From Sipunculus nudus (lineage: Eukaryota; Annelida; Sipuncula; Golfingiida; Sipunculidae): a stretch of 64,000 bases of DNA. The notes beneath the pieces were generated by a model that did no database searches, had not been told where the DNA came from, and saw only the letters and a program-made list of their open reading frames with translations. Shown here piece after piece: positions 1-11,060 of the stretch. Each line of letters begins with the position of its first letter. Positions within the stretch are counted from its first letter, which is position 1. Position numbers and translations under genes: made by a program. The stretch spans positions 43,674,401 to 43,738,400 of the forward strand of contig CM049317.1 in the NCBI GenBank assembly GCA_026874595.1, written 5' to 3'.

Positions 1-474
1 AATACAATTAATTCTGTAACTTGATGTTACCTAATCAAACTATATAAATGTAACTGCTCTTATTTGTAAGGTCATTAGATATATCGATACACTACAGGAA
101 GATTTCACTAAAGGTTTAAAAAAATGTTGAATTTAAGAAAATATCAGTTCACACAAACAAACACTGAATTTATGATTATGTTGAAATATGTTTTGCATAT
201 ATTATATCAAGTAACAAAACACAAATTGGCCCTATAGCGATCATGTGCATGTGATCACTGTAGAGGAAAATGAGCATTTTTTTTTTTTCAAATAATGTGT
301 AAAAATAAAAGGCAAAACAACAGACATTTAATATTTTAATGATAATATGATAACGATAAGTAATGTTACAAGTATATGAAACGTTTATGCTGACTTTTAT
401 ATTTATACCTTTGTATGTAATCCCCTGAGTCATCGCTATTAATAAAACCAAAAACATCATTATGTCTCATTATA

Positions 475-640
475 AAGCATTAGGCCTACACAAGGTGAGC
501 ACCGGAGAGTCAAGACATAATCAAGCATTACACAAGGTGAGCACCGGAGAGTCGAGACATAATCAAGCATTACACAATGTAAGCCCCGGAGAGTCTAGTC
601 ATTATCAAGCATTACACAACGTGAGCACCGGAGAGTCAAG
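475..640. repeat. 42-bp tandem repeat, 4 units
   Basis: Four consecutive diverged copies of a 42-bp unit containing AAGCATTACACAA and GAGCACCGGAGAGTC. The unit is a multiple of three, so a plus-strand ORF (462-806, 114 codons) stays open across it with a 14-residue period (core HKVSTGES). I treat this as a repeat rather than a gene, because the ORF has no recognisable domain and its openness follows from the unit length. Confidence 0.85.
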
Positions 641-849
641 TACGTCACTCTGTCACGTGGTCAACGTGTTGCCGTTGTATTCAATTCTGACAAAAGCACA
701 AATGAGTGTAATACAAACAAATTCTAATAGAAAAATACTCGGCTACAAAGCTACGTTTACCAAGAAAATACAAGGGAACGGATTCATTTTTTCAACAAAC
801 CTTTAAACTATGCCAACAATAATTTTTAAGAATTTTCCTGAAGCCCCTA

Positions 850-855
850 TTTATT
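850..855 (-). promoter_or_regulatory. possible poly(A) signal of gene A
   Basis: AATAAA read on the minus strand, about 380 bases past the stop codon of gene A. The distance suits a 3' UTR, but the hexamer is common by chance in AT-rich DNA. Confidence 0.25.
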
Positions 856-1230
856 ATTATATATGTTTGATCAACTCTGTATAGTGGTGGACACTGCATG
901 GTCTACGACCATCTGAAGGTCCAGCATTAGTGACTGCATCACAGGCCTCTGCTTCAACCACCTGCTGGTCCGTCAGAAGGGTAACATTTTCGTTGTTGGT
1001 GGAGCGACCATAAATTGGAGAGTTTTCTTAAGGGGGGGGGGGGGGGGGCGATATATATTTGCTGCAGCCTTAAAAAACACCTTGGGTTGAGATGTTTTGT
1101 TCAAACCTCTCTCGATAAAGCCCTTTGAAGTTTACTTTGAAGTATGAACAACCATTAAACACATAAAATAATGCCTTGATAATGCGTTATAAACCATTAT
1201 AATAACAAACTACGGAAACGTAATGTCCAC

Positions 1231-1630
1231 CTAAGGTGAATATACGGGATTTGTCTCAAACGCAATAACGCTGTTGATACCCGGCGTGTCATTTCTGTGA
1301 GTGCGTGCGCACGTACATTGCTCACGTGTGACCGCATGTTTCTGCTCAGAAGCATCAAATGGTGGCGGGGGAGGCGGGAGGATGGCTTGGTCGTACACCG
1401 GCTGTACGTCCTGGGCACGTTTTAGTGAGGTGTGGATGGGATTCTTGAGGCACGTGGTATCCAGGTAGTGATACTCGTGAACCAAGTCCCTGGAGGACGC
1501 TGATGTTTTGTGAGACGGCACACGGCGAAAGGAACTCGTGGTGGTGAGGCTGTCGTCAACCTCCGAGTAATGGTCTTGCAAGTCCATCCTGAACCTCTCA
1601 ATCCCGTACCAGTTGACTCGCTTTCTTTTT
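1231..1630 (-). CDS. Gene A terminal exon: cytoplasmic signalling tail
   Basis: The acceptor follows AATGCCAG and the exon enters in phase 2, matching the transmembrane exon. It encodes a basic juxtamembrane stretch (KRKRVNWYG), then DHYSEVDD, HEYHYLDTT, QPVYDQA, a PPPPPP run and a C-terminal NPVYSP before TAG. NPxY is a known PTB-binding and clathrin-adaptor motif, and YxxV/YxxL can bind SH2 domains when phosphorylated. The two YxxL/V motifs are too far apart for a classical ITAM and lack the usual hydrophobic -2 residue of an ITIM. Phosphorylation and partners are inferred, not shown. Confidence 0.78.
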
Positions 1631-4600
1631 CTGGCATTAAAATGAAAAGAAACAGACGTGTCAGGTTAACAGATTATATAACTTAATTATTTCTTAAACA
1701 TAAATAATGAGCAACACAAATGTCAACTATCTGGTCAGGGTTACTCGCGGCGTTGTCTCAGTAGATCCAGTGGTCCAGTCACCCGTTAAAACCGCTGCCA
1801 TGATAACTTCACTGCTACAATTAATGTGTAAATAATAATCTAAATGAACTTTTTCCCCATAATAAGACCTACATTTTATTACGATAAATTAATATATGTT
1901 TGTTTGTCTTATTTTGAAACCCAACTTCTTTTTGGTCAGGAGCTATAGGCGTTGTCCTGCATGTCCATACATTACATTAGTTATATTTTACATTAATCTT
2001 TTGGTGGGCTGAGAATCAACTGAGTTGACACTGGTCACAGATTCTAAGCTTGGTATACCAAATGTGTAAACCAAAACATGTGGTGTGCCAATAAATCGAT
2101 TATATCGATGGTTAACCGTTTTCTTTCGTAATCTGTTAAACAGGTTGCTTGTTTTGTTGCCTTGGTGCAAAGCTGAGAATTACACACCAGGTGACCCGGG
2201 CTCCATACTCAGCCTTGAATATGTTCTTACGAAATATCGTAGCGGTCCTTCTGATTTATCAGAAGGAAAGAATAAAAATGAGTAATTAAGAATAAGATGC
2301 AGCTTAAACTATGTTCACTCTACCTATATATCCTTTATATATCAGTTTCCATACATGTGGAGTCTCCTGTTTATGTTATATATGATATAACAGCATTTTA
2401 TCATGAAGAGAAGAGCAGAAGACCATCACTGACACAGCCATGTTGCTGAGGCATGAACTCTGGACACCCATGACCTGACCTGTGACCTGACCTCTGGTGT
2501 ACCAGAGTAATTTATGGCTAATAAATCTATTAAAAAAATCTTATTTCATAAATAATACTTATGAGTAAATGATAATATATGCCTTCAATAAGTCCTTTAT
2601 AAGTTTATGGCTATATCTTTTAAGGTTTTAACAAATTTGCCTATGGAAGTTATGGAAACAATATTTACTGTAATTTATTTGGAACAATAATCAGAGGACA
2701 ACTTTTCTCATATCAATAAGGTCAAGGACAGGGTCATGTGACAAAAGATAAACATGACCGCATGGCAGGCAAAAAAAAAAAAACAACAGGAGTTGAAATC
2801 TTAACAATTTCCTTATATGGGCACTTCTACATAATTTATTTTTTACTCGAGAACAGTTTATTAGCCATTATTGGTAAGAAATTTGTTAAATTGCCTCCAT
2901 TTTCTCTGTTTATTTTGCAAATATCCCAATATACCCCTGCTACGCTTTTCCATAAGAGGATCCCCATAACTGAAATCTCATTTCAGTTATGAACCCATAA
3001 CAACTTGTTTTGCATACTCGATCAGAAACAATTATGTATGAACGCACAAAGAAGTCAGAAAAATATTCTAATCCTGCCAAATAGTTGTAAATTGCATTAA
3101 AACTGGACCTCGCGCAGGAAACAAGTTTGAACTACATAACAGCCATACTTTCTCCGTTCAGTGTGTATATAAGTAAGACTGACTTTTACTCTTTCAGTGC
3201 TGTATCGGTATATGCCTAATTCTATAAGTACAGCAGATTTCAGGGATATTTAGAAGTAACATAAAATAGTTGATTATTGATCGATCATCGATTATTATTC
3301 TCTCAGTCATCGACATTGTATAAAAACCAGATCCGCCCACTAACCATAACTTTATAAACTGATAAAATAGTGCAACAGTCGAACCTGTTTTGGGTGTTCC
3401 TCCCACAGCAAAAGCGCCCGACACAGCTCCCAAACAGGAAGAAGATGAATGCAGCGCCACCTACGGCTGCTGGCCACACCACTCCCACTACAAAAAAAAA
3501 ACCTCAGTTATTAATGCAACAATGAGGGTTAGTATAAATGTTTTTTTCTATGAAAACGGCTGTAATATTATGAAAGGAATCTGTGGCTGCGAAGTAAACA
3601 GGGCATTGAATTAAGCCTAATTGATTGTGTAGTGGGAATGAGGGCATATTCCATTCTACACCAGAGGTCGCTTTCGTGCTATCGATGTTTACCAATGATC
3701 CTGGGGAACTTTTTTATTTGCAGTTTAAAATAGGGCATTGTAGACCAACATATCCATACAATATTTAGTAATCAAACTGCATGACATGCCAAGAAACTAT
3801 AGTAACTTTGTATCGAGAATGTTTCGAGGTTGCTATCATAAGAATGTTCCAGTATAAATCTAAATGATCTGTGTAATACTGTATTGACAGCATGTTGTCA
3901 GAATCCCGTCAAACAGAGTCTGTAGCCTTAGACCTTGCACGGGGACTGTGACGTAAGCATGTAACGGTATGACTTCTGCACGAGATTCGGCATGTTTAAA
4001 AAATGTCAATCGTCAAGCGCCAAAGCCAAGGTCGGTGAAAGTTTACCTTACAGATTCTTGGACGGATATCTATCCAAATACGTTGCATGTAATAAATAAG
4101 TTCCTTTTGTAGTGTGAAGACAAAAATAAACCCTGCATATTATCACTTATTCAGATGTTTAGACTCCATTGTGACCAAAATTAGCTGAATGATCAGCACT
4201 TACTCTGAAGAAAATGGGATATTGCTTTCTGTTCCGCCTACCCGCTTTCAAGATATTTCTAGTCGTAAGAAACGATAAGAAAGAAGCATGGTTCTTAACA
4301 CCGCGACATATGATGGGAAAAATGCTTATGAAGGGTATCCTCCAAAGTGTGCTGCTAATGCAGGGGTGAGGTTCATTTGCATATTTTGCCCACCTACAAG
4401 GTGTACTGCATTCCTTTTCGGTCAGTTTCCTATTGCGCAAGCAGAGATACTACTCTCGCATGAAAAAAAACGACCGCAATTTAACTCTTTTTTAACAATT
4501 TAAAAAAGGTTGACGAAACATTCATAGACGTACATTAAGTTGATATATTAATGCAGTTTGATATGAGCTAAGTTTAAATAATATTATCAAAATGAATTTC

Positions 4601-7600
4601 TGTCACGCAACAAGCACAAGCAAGTTGCATAAGGCCTACATGTTGACTCAAGCTCTTATATAGAGTAAACTCTCACCGACCTGGGCTAGAACGCTTTACT
4701 TCGACCAAGCGCTTCAACACAGAAGCAGTTTAAAGATCAAGGTGATTGTAAATATCCAAACTTGCGATTGTTTGACAAATAACAATGTTAAAGACAAACT
4801 TAGGCTAGTTATGAGAAAGAGGCATACTGAATATAATAACACTTACTGTTCACGGAACATGGTGATTTTGTTGGAGTTCTCGGCATGTGATCCTGGAGAC
4901 TTTCTGCGAAGTAGTGGTTATATTTTAATTCAACATGGGTCTGATCGACACGTATCAGATATTTTGAAAACGTTTAATATCTAAAGTACGGTAAATGCCA
5001 GTTATGTAAACGATTTATAAGGCATTCAATAAAATGTAGAAATAAACCACGTATGCTTTCATATTTAAACCGTCTAATCGACATACAAGAGCCTGATTAT
5101 GCGTTGGCTTTGTTTTGCTTGTTTACCTTTGACACACACAACCGGTAGCTTCCCTGAGCACTCCACTGGCCGCCAATCAAGACCGCCATCTTCTGTCAGC
5201 CATAGGGCGCTACAGTTCAGGTCAGAGTTCATGTGTTTATTGCTGAATAGATACTCCGTGGGATAGTGATCTGTAAAAACAACACACGAGAGGGTAAAGT
5301 CGATCTACTACTGACGTGAAATACAAAATAGTCAATTTCCTGCAATATTGAAATTATACACAATTCTGACTGACGACTTGTGACGTTATGTAAGAGGAAA
5401 TGGGCGAAGAGAAGCTTTCACAGTAAGATATAAGCCAAAGCCTACGAGTTTCAGCTGATAGATTGGATTTAAAGTTCCTATCAAGTTAACCGGATTTTGT
5501 ATTTGTAATGAACTATGAACACATAGAGTAATCACGATTAATGTTAATTCTACTGCTGTTTCGTGCAATTTTACTTTATTCCACAAACCTGCCTCCACCT
5601 GTTTGGGGGGAAATTTCCTTCAACAGAAAAATTAATAAAAAAAAAAAAAAAAAAAAACAGAAATAGCCAGAGAAACCTTAATAACATACCTAATTTACAA
5701 CAAGGAAATAAAATACTCACCTTCCACCGTTTTAAATGTATCAAATTAAATAGGAAAAGTTTTGAGGAAAAGCGAATGCAGCACAATATCTCAAATTTTC
5801 GACAGTAAGTGTCATTGGTCACAAGCAAAAACAGCCACATTATACAGCTGCTGATTGGATGATGCTTTGTAAACATTCTGGAAAACAGAACCAGCTAAAG
5901 CATAGATGGCCATTCATGCGTTGACACATTCAGAACACGTGGAAGAGTCCCAAAAAGAAATGATACGTAAACTTGGGATTTAAAAATTCTTTAATGCCAT
6001 ATATGAAACTCCCATTTTAAGTTTTCCATGGAATTATACAAGATATATTAGCATCTTTGAATATTATATAAAAAGATTTATATAAAAAGCCTGAAGCAGG
6101 TTGGCGGAATAGAGATTAAGGCCCCTTTTCCATGCAAGCGGAAACGCGCGCGTTTTCCGCGCGCTGAAAAAAATCGCGCTGAATTGAGCTTTTCCATTTG
6201 CGCGGGTTTCCGCGGAATTCTCCATTCCCGTGACTTGTTTTTACAAGGGTTTCCCCGTCCCACAGCCTTCCAGGCATCATGTCAAGCATGTGTCTGTTAT
6301 GTACAATTAACTTTATGCATGTTTACATTTAAAATTTCGTTTAATTTGCATTAACGTACAGTTTTTATTACGGTAAAGTGTGTATATCGACAGGCGGGTT
6401 GGGGTCGTATATAGGCTATAGGCTATAAGAGATTATTCACTGTCCGTGATAAGATATTTAACACTACCGCAGCACATAAATATGGTTATAAAAAATATAT
6501 ATAATCATGCATTAAAGTAGACAAGCAGAACAGCAGTTAAGTATGATTTGTCGCCATGCATGATAGAGGCCTATGCTGGGGCGTCCTCAAGCAGACTGCA
6601 TTCGCGTCCTTGACCTCCACAAGAAGGCTTACCCGCGCGCGTTTCCGCGTGCATGGAAAAGGGACACATGATTTACACTGGTGCGACTTTTCCGCGCGCG
6701 CTGAAAAATCGCGCATCGCACGATGTCGATTTCACCCGCGCGCGGAAACGCCCGCGTTTCCGCGTGCATGGAAAAGGTATACCTGATTTACACTTGCGCG
6801 AATTTTTCAGCGCGCGGAAACGCGCGCGTTTCCGCGCGCATGAAAAAGCCCCCTAATACATTCGTTTATGCATGATCGTTTCTTTAAGTCTTAGATTATT
6901 TATAGGCCTACTCCAGTTTAACATGCCCTGGGGAATCAAACCTGATAGATTTGTAGGGTTAACCACGGTTTCATAATATCAACTATTAACTCTAGAACAA
7001 CAATAAATGTATCGCGACAGTCTTGTGGAGAATGGTTATGTACCTCAATGAGTTGTTCTTGATCTAAATGATCTTATTTCCCAGAGTCTGGGATCTGATG
7101 TGCAACAAAACTTTCATATATAATTTTACATTCTGAAGGCCGTAGTTAGTGTTACAGTTGTTGAAGATGTCAGTTGTTGTGCCGTTTGATTGCCAAAATA
7201 ACTGACGTTATTGCCACTTACTTTGACGTGTATGCGGTAATATCCAGTCCTCAGCGTGCCACGACACCCAGAACTCGACGTCCCCGGAGTCTGGGACCGG
7301 AAGTGCCGCTAAAGTGTTACTCCAGTCACCTCCCGGCTGCCAGAGGGCGCCACCTGCTCTCTGACACTCCACCCTGGCTTGAAACCAGCTTGGAATCCCC
7401 CGATGGATAACTAAACAACCCGAGTCCGCGAGGGGCAGACAGTTCCATTCTGAACATGTCTTACATTCTGCAATCACAAGTCAGATTATATGAAATTCAT
7501 CCTGTCACAGGTAGCTCGTTCATGCATTGGAAGGCAGTGGAAGATTCAGTTGTTCCCTCAGACGGACGTATAATGGTCGGCCAGCTAGGCTAGGAATACG

Positions 7601-7775
7601 GAAAATACTGGAACTAAGGACTCTCATGTTTTATTACATACAGATCGAGTCAAATGGGCAGATAAAACTTGAATATCAAATAGCACTGACTGTCATGTCA
7701 AAGAATTCTGGGATCAACGGACTGTTCGCCCATATAAATATAATATTGAACCTGTGATAGCCATATACAGGTTCC

Positions 7776-7826
<51 letters not shown>

Positions 7827-10800
7827 TTACGAAGACAAATTGCTCATGGGGAAAACATTGGGATGATCCCAGTTTCAAACCCATGTTGGTGGCGCACAAG
7901 GCTGGCTTCACTAGCGAGGCAATTCGGTCCGTTTTTATGTCAGCCCGTAACACACCCACTCTAAGAGCGTTCTGCTATCAGAACAAGACTAATAATCCCA
8001 GAAGTCACTCTCTGGTGAGCTTATTCCCTGGGCCACAAAGTTTACCGTCACGTTGGACGAGCCCCCATTTTGGTACGAAGACAAATTGCTCAGAGGAAAA
8101 CATTGGGCCGATCCCGGTTTCGAACCAATGTTGGTGGCGCACAAGTCCGGCGTACCAACCGCTTCGCTAGCAAAGCAAGCTTCATTAGCGAGACAGTTAT
8201 GTCACCCCGTAACAATATATAAATATATACACACGAATTATACTAATTCCTAAAAAATATGCAACATACTTTTCATGTAGCTTCACCTGGGCATCACTCG
8301 AAACTCGTATAGGTTAGCGGACATTGACTATTTCACACTTTGTACCTTATTTAGATGTTTTTGACCTTGTCCGCCATTTGCCATCAAGTTTCGGAGATCA
8401 GTGGGACATAAACCTTCTATCTATATCTGTTGAATTGATCTGACGAACAAGTCCATAACTCATGCTACCATCGTGAAAACCCTTCGTGTCAGGTTCATCT
8501 AAAAAATTTTATGTCGCTTAACATGTGGCAGATAGTAATTAACGTACTGTATGACACATACATATATTATTATATACCCGTAAGGCGGCAGACTGTCCCC
8601 GAGATTTTGTTCAGACAGTCGGTTGCCTTCAGGCCCTGCTTGGTGATGAACACACAGCGCTTCGTCCCCGAGGGCGGGCTCAGGTCCTCTGAAAACATAT
8701 GGGGATATATAAATATATAGATGAAATAAAAAGGTTTGTTTTTCAGGCAACACGACCGTCAATCCCCCCCCCCGCACAAAAAAATTGATGTTCACCACAA
8801 CTTAACCGGATTTGAGCTCCAGACACCTGAAGATTTCTTTCAAGAAAATAAAACAAAATTTCAATAAAGTTCCCTCCTTTATTTTGTGCATTTATTTGTT
8901 AAGCAAAGCGATTTTGATATTATCATGTTGTCCCCTGGTCATTTTTTATCAAAAACTTAAAATATATAAAAATAAAAAAAAAGAATAATAAGATGGGGAT
9001 TCAGTGGCGTAGCTAAGGGGGGGGGGGGGGTTGCATTTCGGTGGATCAGTATAATATAGTGATTAGTGCCATGAGGAGTTCTCAAAAAGTAGAACTTTTT
9101 AAGTATCATTTTTAAAGACTTGTGTAAAAATTCAAAATTATTTTTTTTTGCTCTGTTCTCCAATTTTAATTATCTCAGGAATTACAAAATGGGCAATGGA
9201 ACCAATGGAATGATGTCTCTATAGGCAAGCTACGCATGAAGAAACTTATTCAGATCTGGTGTTGGCATCCCCAAGGAAGGTTCACAATATTTATTATAAC
9301 GAAGATATCACCAAGGGGCACTAACCAGGGAGACCCTGCCAGAAGGCTCATCCCCCTTGATGGCAGGGGAGTGTCTCTTGCACATTAATATTGTGCGGTA
9401 AATGTTATGTCGAATTCTTTTGCTCTTTCCATGTAATGTATATAAATAGCTTTCCCATTGAATTCAATACAATACCATAATATCCAAAAAGCCTGAATTA
9501 ACCTTAAATGACCTTTTCCAATTAAGGTTTCCCGTATTCTTAAAACAGTCTCTTTAAAATACAAACGTTTACACTTTCCTGCAATTTTGAGAATGAATAT
9601 TGGGAACTACTTGAATTTCTGTCATGTCTTTTGATTAACCACTGGTTATAGAATTTGATGTGATTTGCCCTGGTCTTCCATGTAACATATGAATCAAAAT
9701 AAGGTCGCCCAGACCTTTATACATAGGCGTTATTTTGTCTTAAAGATGGCAGATGTTATTTTATTTCAAATAAAAATCTATTATAAACTCACAGTATGGC
9801 TGCATTGCCTCAAGTTCGATATACGTATCAAGTATCAGTGTAACTTTTAAGAGTTCAAAACAAAAATAATGCCTTTACTGTTATTGAAGAGGATGATCCA
9901 TTATCTACAGACAATTGTCGTATATCGTGTCAAATCATTTCAAGTTAATTTCTCAAGATATAATATAATAAACAATATATATTATAAGAAAATTATTATT
10001 GAAATATAATGAAATACTTTATTAAGTAACAAATAATCATTAGTTTACAGTCATTGGAACATAATCACTAATCCTTAAATGATGTAGCCTCGAACTGAAG
10101 CATAGTTTGTACTTTAAAGGTATTCTGATTAGACATAAAAATCACTGTTTATATCTGTAAACACTAAGCATGCCCTTGCACGCAAATATCTCATGAAATA
10201 AACTCTCGCGTTTCGAGTAAAGACTATGCATATCACGGAGCTCTATTTAGTGTAGCTGCTGTCACGTGTGATAACAAGAGGTTGAATTTCAAAAGTGACA
10301 ATGCATTTATATGCATCGAATATTGAATATCACCCACAAAATGAAGATTTACCATGTTGAGTTTAAGCTATCACAAACTGTGCATGTGCACGTGAAGAGT
10401 TAAGTTACCACATTATATGTGTATCCTGCAGTCCATTTTTTTTCTAATTATAATTCATTATTTTCTGTGCACTTCATAATGAAATACACTTGTTTGATTT
10501 ACATTAGCACACAGGTGACTTCTGTTTGGTGTGTGGCGAAATATTCCCTGCCAAGGAATTTACCGATATATTTGCGTTGTTGTAAACTTAAAGCGAAAAT
10601 CAAGAAAATGATAGAAATTTGACGTGATATGTTTCCATATTTTTCCATATGTTAAAATAGTTTGTTGGAGGGTGGTAATTTCTACGACTACACCAGGCGC
10701 AAAAAGGCTAGGTACACCGCTGTGGGGATTTAAAAAGTAAAATATGGATTCGTAAGATTTAAAACAAAATTATATAAAATTGGATATCTACATTTCACCA

Positions 10801-11060
10801 AAACATCAAAACAAAGAGAAAATAAGTGAAGAGAAAAAAAATTTAACCTGGATTATATGGTCGCCATGTTTGCGTCCTTGATCTCTTCAACGCCAGCCAT
10901 GCGTGGTCCAGCCTGGCCCGCTTCATGTGGTCTGTGACAAGCCCGCGGGCAGCCCGGCTGAGACCCCCTGGCAACTGTAGGCCCTTGGACCTACACATTG
11001 TTGACGCCTCATGAAGGCTTAATGCATCACGCTCCAACCACACCGGGGCCTCTTGTCTTC
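1231..11060 (-). CDS. Gene A: two-CTLD type I membrane receptor (5' end not found)
   Basis: Split gene with coding exons 10,848-11,060; 8,578-8,688; 7,222-7,467; 5,127-5,270; 3,385-3,487 and 1,231-1,630. Spliced together they read without a stop for about 404 residues. Exons 1-2 form CTLD1, exons 3-4 form CTLD2, exon 5 is a transmembrane segment and exon 6 a 132-residue cytoplasmic tail. Introns within the ectodomain and before the transmembrane exon are phase 1; the last is phase 2 on both sides. The tail has YSEV, YHYL, a six-proline run and a terminal NPVY, which suggests coupling to SH2, SH3 and PTB or endocytic adaptors (inference from motifs). Neither CTLD shows an EPN/QPD plus WND pair, so canonical calcium-dependent sugar binding is not predicted. 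The signal-peptide exon should lie upstream of 11,060 in phase 1; I could not find it. Confidence 0.8.
1631..3384 (-). other. Gene A intron 5
   Basis: AT-rich intron between tail and transmembrane exons. I see no repeat with clear ends and no further exon. Confidence 0.55.
3385..3487 (-). CDS. Gene A transmembrane exon
   Basis: The acceptor follows a run of T and TAG, and the exon enters in phase 1. It encodes a hydrophobic stretch of about 21 residues (core GGAAFIFFLFGSCVG) with small residues suited to helix packing. Cysteines and arginines then mark the cytoplasmic side (GRFCCGRNTQN), fitting a type I orientation. The donor after AACAG is GTTCGA, a weak match, but the phase-2 exit joins the tail exon perfectly. 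Confidence 0.72.
3488..5126 (-). other. Gene A intron 4
   Basis: Intron between the CTLD2 second-half exon and the transmembrane exon. AT-rich, with no recognised element. A short linker exon like the 30-bp one in gene B would fit here, but I did not find one. Confidence 0.5.
5127..5270 (-). CDS. Gene A CTLD2, second half
   Basis: The acceptor follows GTTTTTACAG and the donor is GTAAAC, both phase 1. It encodes the C-terminal half of a C-type lectin-like fold: LNCSALWL, then LDWRPVEC and LPVVCVK, giving the conserved cysteines and the aromatic residue before the penultimate cysteine. The WND calcium position reads WRP, so the sugar-binding signature is missing. Confidence 0.82.
5271..7221 (-). 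other. Gene A intron 3
   Basis: Intron splitting CTLD2. It carries an A-run (about 5,638-5,657) and the PIF/Harbinger-like MITE at 6,120-6,853. Nothing else was recognised. Confidence 0.6.
6120..6853. mobile_element. PIF/Harbinger-like MITE
   Basis: 734-bp element with imperfect terminal inverted repeats of about 33 bp (27 of 33 positions match by eye), beginning GGCCCCTTTTCC on the left. It is flanked on both sides by TAA (6,117-6,119 and 6,854-6,856), the usual 3-bp duplication of PIF/Harbinger. The ends are built from GC-rich modules around GGAAACGCGCGCG that recur in both orientations and would form strong hairpins. There is no transposase, so it is non-autonomous. Confidence 0.82.
7222..7467 (-). 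CDS. Gene A CTLD2, first half
   Basis: The acceptor follows TGTGATTGCAG; the donor is GTAAGT, phase 1. It encodes the long-form CTLD N-terminal half: paired cysteines (ECKTCSEWNC), then WFQARVECQRAGGALW, the usual helix pattern with its conserved cysteine, then VEFWVSWHAEDW, matching the WIGL-type strand. The exon joins 5,127-5,270 in frame. Confidence 0.85.
7780..7824. repeat. (TA)n microsatellite
   Basis: About 45 bases of alternating A and T directly before the first SINE-like repeat copy. Confidence 0.95.
7829..8215 (-). repeat. Pair of tRNA-SINE-like direct repeats
   Basis: Two related segments, about 7,829-7,960 and 8,076-8,213. They share ACGAAGACAAATTGCTCA, a GATCCC...TTTC-AACC block resembling a reversed tRNA B box, TGTTGGTGGCGCACAAG and ends near CCCGTAACA. 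The B-box orientation suggests a minus-strand tRNA-derived SINE present twice. The repeat is clear; its SINE class is inferred. Confidence 0.65.
8578..8688 (-). CDS. Gene A CTLD1, second half
   Basis: The acceptor follows ATGTTTTCAG; the donor is GTATAT, phase 1 on both sides. It encodes the C-terminal half of a CTLD: KRCVFITKQG, LKATDCLNK and ISGTVCRLT, with the three expected cysteines. The calcium/WND site is replaced (KATDC). The obvious longer ORF here is in another frame; this frame joins the neighbouring exons. Confidence 0.8.
8689..10847 (-). other. Gene A intron 1 with hAT insertion
   Basis: Intron splitting CTLD1, most of it occupied by the hAT element at 9,002-10,722. Removing the element would leave an intron of about 430 bp. 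Confidence 0.7.
9002..10722. mobile_element. hAT-superfamily element, non-autonomous
   Basis: The left end reads CAGTGGCGTAGCTAAGG followed by a G run; the right end reads GGTACACCGCTG. An 8-bp direct repeat, TGGGGATT, flanks both ends exactly (8,994-9,001 and 10,723-10,730), matching the hAT target duplication. The terminal inverted repeats are weak (about 11 of 17). The 1.7-kb interior is AT-rich with no transposase ORF, so this is a deletion derivative or decayed copy. Confidence 0.8.
10848..11060 (-). CDS. Gene A CTLD1, first half
   Basis: The acceptor follows GGTCCTTTCAG and the exon enters in phase 1. It encodes LSLHEASTMCRSKGLQLP, matching the CTLD helix-cysteine pattern, then DHAWLALKRSR, matching the WIGL strand. 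The donor GTTAAA is weak, but the phase-1 exit fits the next exon. This is the most upstream exon identified for gene A. Confidence 0.78.

Larger units (their letters stand above)
1..1230. other. 3' flank of gene A, no recognised gene
   Basis: AT-rich sequence downstream of the receptor gene that ends at 1,231. It contains a short tandem repeat (475-640), a small plus-strand ORF over that repeat, a 17-base G run (1,032-1,048) and a possible poly(A) signal for the minus-strand gene. Part of it is probably the 3' UTR of gene A. Nothing else was recognised. Confidence 0.5.
7468..8577 (-). other. Gene A intron 2
   Basis: Intron between CTLD1 and CTLD2. It holds a (TA)n tract (7,780-7,824) and two direct SINE-like repeats. 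Nothing else was recognised. Confidence 0.6.
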
